Assembly (NCBI GenBank): GCA_958420075.1
Contig: CATZIM010000008.1
Span: 1-17,781 of the forward strand
Origin: an uncultured Clostridia bacterium
Lineage (GTDB): Bacteria; Bacillota; Clostridia; Lachnospirales; Anaerotignaceae
Direction: 5' to 3'
DNA length: 17,781 nucleotides
The position numbers and the translations under genes were made by a program. Below the pieces are notes generated by a model that was given only the letters and a program-made list of their open reading frames with translations, had not been told where the DNA came from and made no database searches. Positions 1 through 5,714 of the stretch are shown one piece after another. How positions within the stretch are numbered: position 1 is the first letter of the stretch; every line of letters starts with the position of its first letter.

Positions 1-20
1 TCATATATCTTTGTCAGCAT
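1..20 (-). CDS. 5' end of a leftward gene, cut by the window edge
   Basis: Only the first six codons (M-L-T-K-I-Y) lie in the window. The start is supported by context rather than by the protein: on the minus strand an AGAAAGGA ribosome binding site sits just upstream (29-36), and a perfect TATAAT -10 box lies at 55-60, giving a short leader of about 28 nt. The product cannot be recognised from six residues. It is divergent from the HTH regulator gene at 299, so the 200-bp gap between them is shared upstream DNA. Confidence 0.35.
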
Positions 21-54
21 AGTTGTGTTCCTTTCTCTTTTTCAAACTGCATTT

Positions 55-84
55 ATTATAAAACAATCTGCCCCAGGCATACAA
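55..84 (-). promoter_or_regulatory. Candidate sigma-A promoter for the leftward edge gene
   Basis: On the minus strand the -10 is TATAAT (55-60) and a weak -35 TTGTAT lies at 79-84 with an 18-bp spacer. It fits the short leader and start codon at 20. The stretch from 85 to 225 holds no gene or signal I can support. Confidence 0.4.
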
Positions 85-225
85 GGCGGAAATCAGACGG
101 TTTTTCTATGGTATTTCTCATTTGCTTTGAGCAAAATGCAGATTTTTGGGAGGAAACCATTACCTTGTCCGTCTTGTTTTTTTCTATGGAAATTCCATTT
201 TTATTTTTCAAAATGTAATATATGC

Positions 226-254
226 TTGACATTTAGAAAGATATAGTATATAAA
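226..254 (+). promoter_or_regulatory. Strong sigma-A promoter of the HTH/membrane-protein operon
   Basis: The -35 is a perfect TTGACA (226-231), the spacer is 17 bp, and the -10 is TATAAA (249-254). The sequence AAATGT at 211-216 and its complement ACATTT at 229-234 form an inverted repeat with 12-bp separation that overlaps the -35. That is a reasonable operator for autorepression by the HTH protein encoded just downstream, but this role is inferred. Confidence 0.65.
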
Positions 255-298
255 TAAAGTAAGAGATGAAAATGAAGATACAGGAAGGGGGAACATCC

Positions 299-499
299 TT
301 GAAAAATTTGAAGCTGAAAGCCGCCCGGGCGGCGAAAGACCTTTCCCAAGAGCAATTGGCACAACTGGTAGGCGTCACCCGGCAGACCATCGGCATGATT
401 GAGGCTGGGAAGTATAACCCCACCCTGAACCTGTGCATTGCCATCTGCAAGGCGCTGGGAAAAACACTGGATGAATTATTCTGGAACGAGGAGGAATGA
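299..499 (+). CDS. Small Cro/C1-type HTH transcriptional regulator
   Basis: This 66-residue protein is a single XRE-type helix-turn-helix domain. Residues 14-36 carry the usual helix 2 / turn / recognition helix pattern (LSQEQLAQLVGVTRQTIGMI), followed by the conserved E-x-G-K-Y-N-P-T. I chose the TTG at 299 because a GGAAGGGGG ribosome binding site ends 7 nt before it and the protein then begins M-K-N-L-K-L-K, typical of this compact family. An ATG at 266 in the same frame would add 11 unlikely residues that translate the ribosome binding site. The next gene starts 3 nt after the stop, so the two are co-transcribed; regulators of this type often sit beside a small membrane protein. The target is probably its own promoter (inference). 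Confidence 0.85.
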   Translation: MKNLKLKAARAAKDLSQEQLAQLVGVTRQTIGMIEAGKYNPTLNLCIAICKALGKTLDELFWNEEE

Positions 500-502
500 G
501 AT

Positions 503-937
503 ATGATCAGAGACGAACGTATTGAACAGGCAAGGAATCAAATCTGGGCGGAAATGATGCAGATTCTGTATTTTATTGCGGTATTGTCCTTTGTGGTGAA
601 AATTCTGTTCCTGCACCAAAGTTTGCAGGACTGCACCTTGGAATATGTGGTTTTGATTCTGACACCCATTTATCAGATGATTCGTGCCAGACAGCTGGGC
701 GTTGTACTGAATGTGGTGGCAAAGCCCAATCCCAAACGGCTGGTGGCTTCTCTGGTCGGCGGCATGGTTGCCGTTGGCATCTGCTTTGCCATGCAGACAG
801 ATGCAAAACAGCCTGCGGAAATCTTCACCATGCTGGGCACCTTCGTGGTGGTATTTCTGGTGGTGCAGTTCGGCATGTACCGTATGGGCAAACGCAGACA
901 GGAAAAGCTGGAAAAAGAATATGATGATGAGGACTGA
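503..937 (+). CDS. Four-helix membrane protein of unknown function, partner of the HTH gene
   Basis: The protein has 144 residues with four likely membrane segments at about 21-37, 46-60, 81-98 and 107-128, and a highly charged C-terminus ending in E-Y-D-D-E-D. An AGGAGG ribosome binding site overlaps the end of the HTH gene, 8 nt before the ATG at 503, indicating translational coupling. It resembles the small membrane proteins (DUF6773-like, from memory and not checked) that accompany short XRE regulators in Firmicutes. No catalytic motif is visible. It may sense or respond to membrane state, but the sequence does not show this. Confidence 0.75.
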   Translation: MIRDERIEQARNQIWAEMMQILYFIAVLSFVVKILFLHQSLQDCTLEYVVLILTPIYQMIRARQLGVVLNVVAKPNPKRLVASLVGGMVAVGICFAMQTDAKQPAEIFTMLGTFVVVFLVVQFGMYRMGKRRQEKLEKEYDDED

Positions 938-949
938 TCCTCTTTGGAG

Positions 950-982
950 AGAACGCGGAAGGATTTATCCGCGTTCTTTTTA
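950..982 (+). terminator. Rho-independent terminator of the HTH/membrane-protein operon
   Basis: A perfect 10-bp stem, AGAACGCGGA (950-959) with TCCGCGTTCT (968-977), has an 8-nt loop and is followed by a short T tract. It begins 12 nt after the stop codon. Confidence 0.85.
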
Positions 983-1138
983 TGATTTGTGACTATTTAT
1001 TTCTTTTTTCAAGAACAAATATCACTAATTATGATGTTTTTATTTTGTTGACTTCCACGATTCTGCTTTTTTCTGCCTGAAATTCCTTTCTTTTCCCCTT
1101 CTGCCATGCTATCCTCAACACAAAAGGAGGAGTATGAC

Positions 1139-1819
1139 ATGAAACACACAAAACGCTTGCTTGCGCTCTTGACCGTCTTTACCCTGCTGTTTTCTTCCGT
1201 AGCTTATGCCCATTCCGGCAGAACCGACAGCGCCGGAGGACATCGGGACAATCGGAACGTCAGCGGTCTGGGCTACTACCATTACCATTGCGGCGGCAAT
1301 CCGCCCCATCTGCATACAGGTGGTGTCTGCCCTTACAGCACTTCCGCTTATTCCGCGAAAACACAAACGACCAAAACACAGACAGCAAAATCCACACAGA
1401 CAGCCAAACCGGCACAGACAGCCACCCCCACGGCAAAAGAAGTGCCCACCAAAGTGGTTGTCAATGGTTCCGCCATCACTGGTCCTGTACTCTGGTACAA
1501 AAACAATTACTTTGTGCCTGTTAACCAGCTTGCCGGCAAACTTTCCGCAGTGGTTGGCCCTGTCAATGACAAACTGGAACTGCCTGTAACACAGCAGAAA
1601 CAGCAGCCCATGGTACAGACTGTACCGGACAGCAAAAGCTCCTATATGGATGCCTATGTGATTTTCGTTCCCTATGGCGTCAACGACAGCCATTATCACA
1701 AAATGGATTGTTACACCGTCAAACAGAACGGTCTTTCCAGCTACCTTGCCATGGATGAAGGCTTTCTTGAAATCGGAGATTGGGATTTCCTTTCTCCCTG
1801 CCCCATCTGCATAGACTAA
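1139..1819 (+). CDS. Secreted YHYH-domain protein with a C-terminal Cys/His motif
   Basis: The 226-residue protein starts at the ATG at 1139, where an AAAGGAGG ribosome binding site is 8 nt upstream; an in-frame ATG at 1106 lacks one. Residues 1-24 are a signal peptide ending A-Y-A before H25. Residues 25-66 form a YHYH domain (H-S-G-R-T-D-S, then G-Y-Y-H-Y-H-C-G-G at 45-53 and H-L-H), a histidine-rich domain presumed to bind metal. Residues 74-100 are a linker of repeated T-Q-T-A-K units. Residues 104-150 look like a short copper-amine-oxidase-N-type stalk domain (V-V-V-N-G start). The C-terminus has H-Y-H-K-M-D-C at 185-191 and P-C-P-I-C at 220-224, a spaced Cys/His set that could hold a metal ion. 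The exported location and metal binding are inferred. Repeat copy A follows directly after the stop. Confidence 0.85.
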   Translation: MKHTKRLLALLTVFTLLFSSVAYAHSGRTDSAGGHRDNRNVSGLGYYHYHCGGNPPHLHTGGVCPYSTSAYSAKTQTTKTQTAKSTQTAKPAQTATPTAKEVPTKVVVNGSAITGPVLWYKNNYFVPVNQLAGKLSAVVGPVNDKLELPVTQQKQQPMVQTVPDSKSSYMDAYVIFVPYGVNDSHYHKMDCYTVKQNGLSSYLAMDEGFLEIGDWDFLSPCPICID

Positions 1820-1820
1820 A

Positions 1821-1987
1821 GGAAAAACTCCCGAAATTAGGGGCTTCTTCATAAGAAAACAAAAAAAGCCGAGATTTTATCTGATATGTTTTCTTCTGAA
1901 GACAGCCGTCGCAATTCCCCTTAAGAAATCCATAAAACAGAAAAACAATGTTTTCTTAAGGGGAATTTGCTTTTCGGGGGCTTTTGT
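1821..1987 (-). repeat. Structured intergenic repeat, copy A (reverse orientation)
   Basis: This stretch matches, in reverse complement, the intergenic block at 6301-6498. The core 1885-1930 differs from 6353-6398 at one of 46 positions. Its strongest fold is a perfect 16-bp stem, 1913-1928 with 1952-1967, extended past a one-base bulge by G-C pairs 1911-1912/1969-1970. A second hairpin pairs AAGAAAAC (1853-1860) with GTTTTCTT (1888-1895). An outer stem joins the ends: CTCCCGAAA (1828-1836) with TTTCGGGGG (1972-1980, one G-U), then A and T tracts. The element starts one base after the YHYH stop codon. No protein is encoded. It could be a MITE-like element, a processed 3'-UTR structure or a terminator. 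Confidence 0.75.
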
Positions 1988-2043
1988 CTTGTTTTTCCGC
2001 CTGCTTCTCCCTAAAATGAAAAGAAAACACACAAGGAGGCAGT

Positions 2044-2283
2044 ATGGAACCGAAAATCAAACAATCCATCCCCATTGGGGCAAACATCCGCCGCATCCGT
2101 CTGGAAAAAGGCATGGGACAGACAGAGCTTGTCCGGCAGATACAGCTTCTGGGCGTGCCCCTGACCAGAGAATCCCTGGTGAAGATCGAACGGGGCATTC
2201 AGCACATCTCCGCTGTCCAGCTTCGTGCCATCCGGGATGTGCTCCAGACCACCTATGACGCCCTCCTTGCGGAAAAATCATGA
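2044..2283 (+). CDS. Small HTH (XRE-type) regulator
   Basis: The protein has 79 residues and is a lone helix-turn-helix domain: I-G-A-N-I-R-R-I-R-L-E-K-G at 11-23, then T-E-L-V-R-Q-I-Q-L as helix 2 and L-T-R-E-S-L-V-K-I-E-R-G as the recognition helix and its end. An AAGGAGG ribosome binding site is 5 nt before the ATG. It stands alone between repeat copy A and the rpsF promoter, with no clear terminator after it, so some read-through into the rpsF operon is possible. Its target cannot be told from the sequence. Confidence 0.8.
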   Translation: MEPKIKQSIPIGANIRRIRLEKGMGQTELVRQIQLLGVPLTRESLVKIERGIQHISAVQLRAIRDVLQTTYDALLAEKS

Positions 2284-2311
2284 AAAAGTGCAAATTTTCC
2301 AAAAAAAATCC

Positions 2312-2340
2312 TTGCCTTTTTCTTTTTGGTATGCTATGCT
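2312..2340 (+). promoter_or_regulatory. Sigma-A promoter of the rpsF-ssb-rpsR operon
   Basis: The -35 is TTGCCT (2312-2317), the spacer 17 bp, and the -10 TATGCT (2335-2340). The leader of about 85 nt contains a stable hairpin, GCTCTTTC with GAAAGGGC around 2382-2402, before an AAGGAGGTG ribosome binding site. Leaders of rpsF operons can bind S6:S18 for feedback control, but I could not find the expected CCG-containing motif here. Confidence 0.6.
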
Positions 2341-2432
2341 GTTTTGGTATGGGCGCATACGTCCATCTAGAAGTAAATCCTTGCTCTTTCTTCGGGAAAG
2401 GGCCATTAGTCCAAAAGGAGGTGTAACCTAAC

Positions 2433-2720
2433 ATGAACAAATACGAATTGGCGTTGGTATTGAGTCCCGCACTTGACGATGAAGGCAGAGCGGCTGAAGT
2501 TGCCAAAGTACAGGCTGTCCTGGAAAGATTCGGCGCAAAAATCGAAAAAGTTGATGATTGGGGCAAAAGAAAACTCGCTTACGAAATCCAGAAAGTAAAC
2601 GAAGGTTTCTACAGCTTCACAACTTTCGAAGCACCCGCTTCTGCACCTGCAGAAATCGAAGCTCGTATGCGTATTATGGAAAACGTTCTGCGTTATCTCA
2701 TCATCCGCAAAGAAGCGTAA
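2433..2720 (+). CDS. rpsF: Ribosomal protein S6
   Basis: The 95-residue protein has the family's usual length and start (M-N-K-Y-E-L-A-L-V-L-S-P), the central W-G-K-R-K-L-A-Y-E-I segment at about 43-53, and ends with the R-Y-L-I-I-R-K strand. S6 pairs with S18 on the platform of the 30S subunit, next to 16S helices 22-23. It is the first gene of the conserved rpsF-ssb-rpsR operon. The ribosome binding site AAGGAGGTG lies about 9 nt before the start. Confidence 0.98.
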   Translation: MNKYELALVLSPALDDEGRAAEVAKVQAVLERFGAKIEKVDDWGKRKLAYEIQKVNEGFYSFTTFEAPASAPAEIEARMRIMENVLRYLIIRKEA

Positions 2721-2738
2721 GAAAAAGGAGGGTTTTCT

Positions 2739-3197
2739 ATGAACAAAGTGATTTTGATGGGCAGACTGACAAAGGACCCCGAAGTGCGTTATGCACAGGG
2801 CAGTGAACCCCTTGCAGTAGCCAGATACACTTTGGCAGTAAACCGCCGTTTCAAACGACAAGGCGAGCAGGACGCTGACTTTATCGGATGCGTTGCATTC
2901 GGCAAAGCTGGCGAGTTTGCAGAAAAATATTTCAAAAAAGGTCAAATGGTCGGCGTTGTCGGCAGATTACAGGTTCGTTCCTGGGACGACAACGAAGGGA
3001 AAAGACACTGGACAACAGAAGTTGTGGTAGAAGAACAGCACTTTGCAGAAAGCAGAGCGTCCTTCGAAAGCAACAGCAGCCGCGGTGATTTTGCCCCTGC
3101 TGCTCCCGCACCCGCTGCTCCCAAGCAGACAAGCGGTGGTGCAGACGGTTTCTACCCCATCGACGAAAGCATCGAAGACGACGATTTGCCCTTCTAA
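2739..3197 (+). CDS. ssb: Single-stranded DNA-binding protein
   Basis: The 152-residue protein has an N-terminal OB fold (about 1-106), opening M-N-K-V-I-L-M-G-R-L-T-K-D-P-E and including the basic and aromatic strands that hold ssDNA. It then has a flexible Ala/Pro/Gly-rich tail and the acidic tip D-D-D-L-P-F that docks replication and repair proteins. It works as a tetramer at forks. An AAAGGAGG site lies upstream and the gene is 18 nt after rpsF. Placement between rpsF and rpsR is the standard Firmicute arrangement, marking this as the main housekeeping SSB. Confidence 0.97.
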   Translation: MNKVILMGRLTKDPEVRYAQGSEPLAVARYTLAVNRRFKRQGEQDADFIGCVAFGKAGEFAEKYFKKGQMVGVVGRLQVRSWDDNEGKRHWTTEVVVEEQHFAESRASFESNSSRGDFAPAAPAPAAPKQTSGGADGFYPIDESIEDDDLPF

Positions 3198-3221
3198 TTC
3201 ATCGAAAAGGAGGCTCGGAAC

Positions 3222-3452
3222 ATGATTCAGAAAAAACGTGGTCGCAGAAAAAAACGCGTATGCCAGTGCTGTGCAGATAAAGTGACAACAATCGATTACA
3301 AAGATGTAAGCAAACTGAGAAGATACGTTTCCGAAAGAGGTAAAATCCTTCCCAGAAGAATCACAGGCAACTGCGCAAAACATCAGAGAGCGCTGACAAC
3401 AGCAATCAAGAGAGCAAGACACGTATCCCTGATGCCCTACACACAGGACTAA
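3222..3452 (+). CDS. rpsR: Ribosomal protein S18
   Basis: The 76-residue protein has the full S18 signature: [24 protein letters not shown] at about 24-49, then A-I-K-R-A-R and L-M-P-Y. The basic N-terminus carries V-C-Q-C-C, and a further Cys-x-x-His follows I-T-G-N, so this is the cysteine-bearing, zinc-binding-capable form of S18 (the metal is inferred). It pairs with S6 in the 30S platform. It closes the operon, 24 nt after ssb, with an AAAAGGAGG ribosome binding site. Confidence 0.98.
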   Translation: MIQKKRGRRKKRVCQCCADKVTTIDYKDVSKLRRYVSERGKILPRRITGNCAKHQRALTTAIKRARHVSLMPYTQD

Positions 3453-3478
3453 GATACCGCTCGATTTTTTACAAACAC

Positions 3479-3517
3479 AACACGGATTTCCCGTATGGGA
3501 TGTCCGTGTTTTTTTCT
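3479..3517 (+). terminator. Rho-independent terminator after rpsR
   Basis: The stem AACACGGA (3479-3486) pairs with TCCGTGTT (3503-3510), with a further inner CCC/GGG pairing, followed by a run of T. Confidence 0.9.
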
Positions 3518-3630
3518 GCTCATTTTTCCTTCCCCTGCCCTGTCCTTTTGGACAAAAACAGGAATAAAACCCAGTTTTTTCGCCTATATTATCTACAAAG
3601 GTCGTACATCCGGCGAAAGGAGGGGTTTTG

Positions 3631-3858
3631 ATGCACAAAAGAAAAAAAGCCACCGAGGGTGAAGCCATACTTTCTGCCATTTACGCCATACAGTTAGAGC
3701 TGCGGCGGGCACAGGCAGGCTTTCAGGACGAAACGGATGAAGCCCTCATTGACAGCTACATTTACGAGATCATCTCTCTGCATAAAAAATACGAATATTA
3801 CCTGCGGCGGGCAAAAGAATTGGGGCTGGCTGCCGCAGGATGTGCGAAAATCAGCTGA
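3631..3858 (+). CDS. DUF2508 family protein (YaaL-like)
   Basis: The 75-residue cytoplasmic protein is rich in charged and aromatic residues (Y-I-Y-E-I-I-S-L-H-K-K-Y-E-Y-Y-L-R-R-A-K), the helical pattern of the DUF2508/YaaL family. The ATG at 3631 is 7 nt after AGGAGG; a TTG one codon earlier is too close to that site. The gene lies 22 nt before bofA, as yaaL does in Bacillus, and that neighbourhood is the strongest support for the assignment. Its molecular role is unknown. Confidence 0.8.
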   Translation: MHKRKKATEGEAILSAIYAIQLELRRAQAGFQDETDEALIDSYIYEIISLHKKYEYYLRRAKELGLAAAGCAKIS

Positions 3859-3880
3859 TACAAATAAAGGGGGAAGAAAT

Positions 3881-4129
3881 ATGGGTTCTACGACCATTTT
3901 ATCTGCCATGGTCATCACCTGTCTGGTGATTGTGGTGCTGGTGGCGCTGGCAAAACCTCTGCAAGGGCTTTTTCGCTTTTTGCTTTCAGGGATTTTGGGC
4001 TCTGCCCTGCTCTTTCTTCTGGGCAGATTGGGCTTTGCCGTAGGCGTCAATGCCGTTACCTTTGTAGTAACAGGACTGCTGGGGATACCGGGGGTGGCAG
4101 GCCTTGTGGTGCTGAGCCATTTTCTTTGA
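3881..4129 (+). CDS. bofA: BofA family pro-sigma-K processing inhibitor
   Basis: The 82-residue membrane protein has two or three hydrophobic segments (about 7-24, 28-45 and 52-80) and the hallmark BofA C-terminus: N-A-V-T-F-V-V-T-G-L-L-G-I-P-G-V-A-G. In Bacillus, BofA sits in the outer forespore membrane and holds back the SpoIVFB protease that activates sigma-K. I start it at the ATG at 3881, after an AAAGGGGGAAG site; the open frame extends upstream but overlaps DUF2508. The pair suggests a sporulation-capable ancestry, although bofA homologues also persist in non-sporulating relatives. Confidence 0.88.
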   Translation: MGSTTILSAMVITCLVIVVLVALAKPLQGLFRFLLSGILGSALLFLLGRLGFAVGVNAVTFVVTGLLGIPGVAGLVVLSHFL

Positions 4130-4191
4130 AAAAATGTAGGTTTTTGTAAACTCCTGTCGATAAGAAATGGCAGAAAAATCATTGGGGCAAA

Positions 4192-4221
4192 TTGACAGCA
4201 CAACATGATTTGTGATATGAT
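4192..4221 (+). promoter_or_regulatory. Sigma-A promoter of the rhomboid leader or small RNA
   Basis: The -35 is a perfect TTGACA (4192-4197), the spacer 18 bp, and the -10 TATGAT (4216-4221). Transcription should start near 4228, about 160 nt before the rhomboid start codon. Confidence 0.75.
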
Positions 4222-4227
4222 ATCCAC

Positions 4228-4356
4228 AGATAAGATCGGTATCGGAAACGCCGGTTTTATCAGAAACAAAGTCTTCTTTTATGATAAGAATACCCCCATT
4301 TTTCTTATCACTTGCCGAAAAGAACCATCGGGTCCCCCAATCCGATGGCTTTTTTC
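4228..4356 (+). ncRNA. Structured leader or small RNA with twin C-rich loops
   Basis: Between a strong promoter and an intrinsic terminator lies about 130 nt without a credible start site. Hairpin 1 pairs GATAAGATCGG (4229-4239) with CCGGTTTTATC (4251-4261), 11 bp with two G-U pairs. Hairpin 2 pairs TGATAAGAA (4282-4290) with TTCTTATCA (4302-4310). Hairpin 3 is the terminator. The loops of hairpins 2 and 3 both expose CCCCCA. It matches no riboswitch or T-box that I know. The segment ATCGGTATCGG (4235-4245) could instead pair with the 3' terminator arm (CCGAT, 4342-4346), so it may be an attenuator of the rhomboid gene, a free C-rich small RNA, or both. Confidence 0.6.
4325..4355 (+). terminator. 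Intrinsic terminator upstream of the rhomboid gene
   Basis: CCATCGG (4325-4331) pairs with CCGATGG (4342-4348), followed by C and six T. Its place between promoter and start codon means most transcripts should end here unless it is bypassed. Confidence 0.8.
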
Positions 4357-4390
4357 ATTTTCCCCATTTTTTCTAGAAAGGAGTCTTTCT

Positions 4391-5407
4391 ATGACACCTG
4401 AACAACTGGCAACGGATCTGAAAAGCCTGCTTTTGCAGAAGGATTTCCGTCTCGTACAGCAGCCAGAGGACACCCCTGTGTTTGATCTTTACATACGCAT
4501 TGAAAACCCCGTCTGCTGTGCGCTGGCAGTACAGCCCCATGACAATGCCGAACACCGGGAAGAGGTGGCTGCCTTTGCGGAAGGACTGCAAAAACAGCTT
4601 CCGCAGATCCAATGTACGCAGCTCATCTGTCTGTATCTGACCATCGGCGCGGAGCCTTTAGAAGAAGTACATCCTTTGGCGGACACAGACCGCATGGGCA
4701 ATCTGCACCACATCGCGTGGCATTACGCCACAGACACCCAAACTTTGCAGGCAGCCGACGGCAGTCCGGACAAGCTCATGGGCATTGAAAAACTGCTGCG
4801 GATGGCAGCCACCGGCGAAGAACTGCCCAAAGACACCCTTCGGGAAGATACTGCCGGAAAACGTCCAGTGGTGACTTTCACCATTTTTGCCATCTGTGCC
4901 GCCCTGCTGATCTACGGCATGTTGACAGGGCAGAACGAATTTCTCTGGGAGCGTTTCAGCGTCAGTCGGGAAGCTGTATTGGGACAGGGGCAGTATTACC
5001 GCCTCATCACCGCCATGTTCTTCCATGGCAGCATCATGCACCTTGCCGCCAACAGCATTTACCTCTTTTACTTCGGCAGTCGGGCGGAACTGCTGCTGGG
5101 CAAAGTCCGTTATGTGATGCTGTATCTCATTTCCGGCATCTGCGGCGGACTATGCAGCGTTTTTCTGGGGCATTATGCCTCCATCGGCGCATCCGGCTCT
5201 ATATTCGGGCTTTTGGGTGCCATGCTCATCCTCACCCGGGAAAAAGGTTCCCGTTATACGGGCATGAACTACGCCACCATGATCCTGCTTGCATTCACAG
5301 CCCTTGCCATGGGCTTTCTGGATGTGGGTGTGGACAACTGGGCACATCTGGGAGGATTCCTCTCCGGCGCTCTGGTGTTCTTCCTCATGTTCCGTGCAAA
5401 GGAATGA
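4391..5407 (+). CDS. Rhomboid family intramembrane serine protease
   Basis: The 338-residue protein starts at the ATG at 4391 (AAAGGAG 7 nt upstream); the open frame continues upstream through the leader and its terminator, which cannot be coding. Residues 1-155 form a soluble, probably cytoplasmic domain that I do not recognise. The membrane core starts near 158. It has Y-Y-R-L-I-T-A-M-F-F-H-G at 202-213, the H-x-x-x-N motif (H217, N221), the catalytic serine in G-A-S-G (S268) and the catalytic histidine in W-A-H-L-G-G (H319). All residues of the Ser-His dyad are present, so it should be active. Substrates are unknown. Confidence 0.93.
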   Translation: MTPEQLATDLKSLLLQKDFRLVQQPEDTPVFDLYIRIENPVCCALAVQPHDNAEHREEVAAFAEGLQKQLPQIQCTQLICLYLTIGAEPLEEVHPLADTDRMGNLHHIAWHYATDTQTLQAADGSPDKLMGIEKLLRMAATGEELPKDTLREDTAGKRPVVTFTIFAICAALLIYGMLTGQNEFLWERFSVSREAVLGQGQYYRLITAMFFHGSIMHLAANSIYLFYFGSRAELLLGKVRYVMLYLISGICGGLCSVFLGHYASIGASGSIFGLLGAMLILTREKGSRYTGMNYATMILLAFTALAMGFLDVGVDNWAHLGGFLSGALVFFLMFRAKE

Positions 5408-5415
5408 GGTTTGCG

Positions 5416-5460
5416 GACGGTTGTTCCCTCTTGACAAGGTGGGAGCTGCCGTCTTTTTTT
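5416..5460 (+). terminator. Rho-independent terminator of the rhomboid gene
   Basis: GACGG (5416-5420) pairs with CCGTC (5449-5453) around an inner TCCC/GGGA stem, followed by seven T. Confidence 0.75.
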
Positions 5461-5506
5461 ATACAAAACCGACCACTTTTCCCCACAGGTTTTCCACGGA
5501 TTTTTT

Positions 5507-5693
5507 TGGGGATAACTTGCCATTTATACACAGAATAGGATACAATAAGTGGGAAAAGGTGAAAATGTAACAAAAACCACACCAAATTTTCAATATATTC
5601 CACCAAATAAATTTGAAAAAACAAGATATAGTCCACAGGCAACCCATGTTATCCACACTTTTTCTGTGGATAACCCAAAAACCATGTGGATAA
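5507..5693 (+). promoter_or_regulatory. DnaA-box cluster upstream of the glycosylase gene
   Basis: Four nonamers match TTATNCACA: 5524-5532 (+, TTATACACA), 5649-5657 (+, TTATCCACA), 5665-5673 (-) and 5685-5693 (-). A fifth at 5507-5515 (-) has one mismatch. The middle pair forms a perfect 10-bp inverted repeat (5648-5657 and 5665-5674). Between the outer boxes lies an AT-rich stretch, about 5560-5630. The intergenic stretch 5408-5714 holds no other gene. It may be a DnaA titration or control site. An origin of replication is less likely, because the rpsF operon would then run head-on to the leftward fork. Confidence 0.75.
5517..5546 (+). promoter_or_regulatory. Candidate sigma-A promoter with a DnaA box in the spacer
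   Basis: The -35 is TTGCCA (5517-5522), the spacer 18 bp and the -10 TACAAT (5541-5546). The DnaA box at 5524-5532 lies wholly within the spacer, so bound DnaA would be expected to block or alter RNA polymerase binding. The resulting leader would be about 160 nt. Confidence 0.5.
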
Positions 5694-5714
5694 CCGGAAA
5701 GGAAGGATCGAAAA

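Noticed and set aside
25..246. Open frame of 73 codons at the left edge, plus strand
   Set aside because: No ribosome binding site, biased composition, and it overlaps the divergent promoter region.
2341..2432. S6:S18-binding leader of rpsF
   Set aside because: A hairpin is present, but I could not find the CCG-containing binding motif expected for this leader class.
4228..4390. T-box or known riboswitch ahead of the rhomboid gene
   Set aside because: No T-box sequence (the conserved antiterminator bulge) and no match to riboswitch consensus sequences that I can recall.
5461..5714. Chromosomal origin of replication
   Set aside because: Box density would allow it, but dnaA and dnaN are not adjacent and the rpsF-ssb-rpsR operon points toward it, which would put ribosomal genes head-on to a fork. 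Kept as a DnaA-box cluster.
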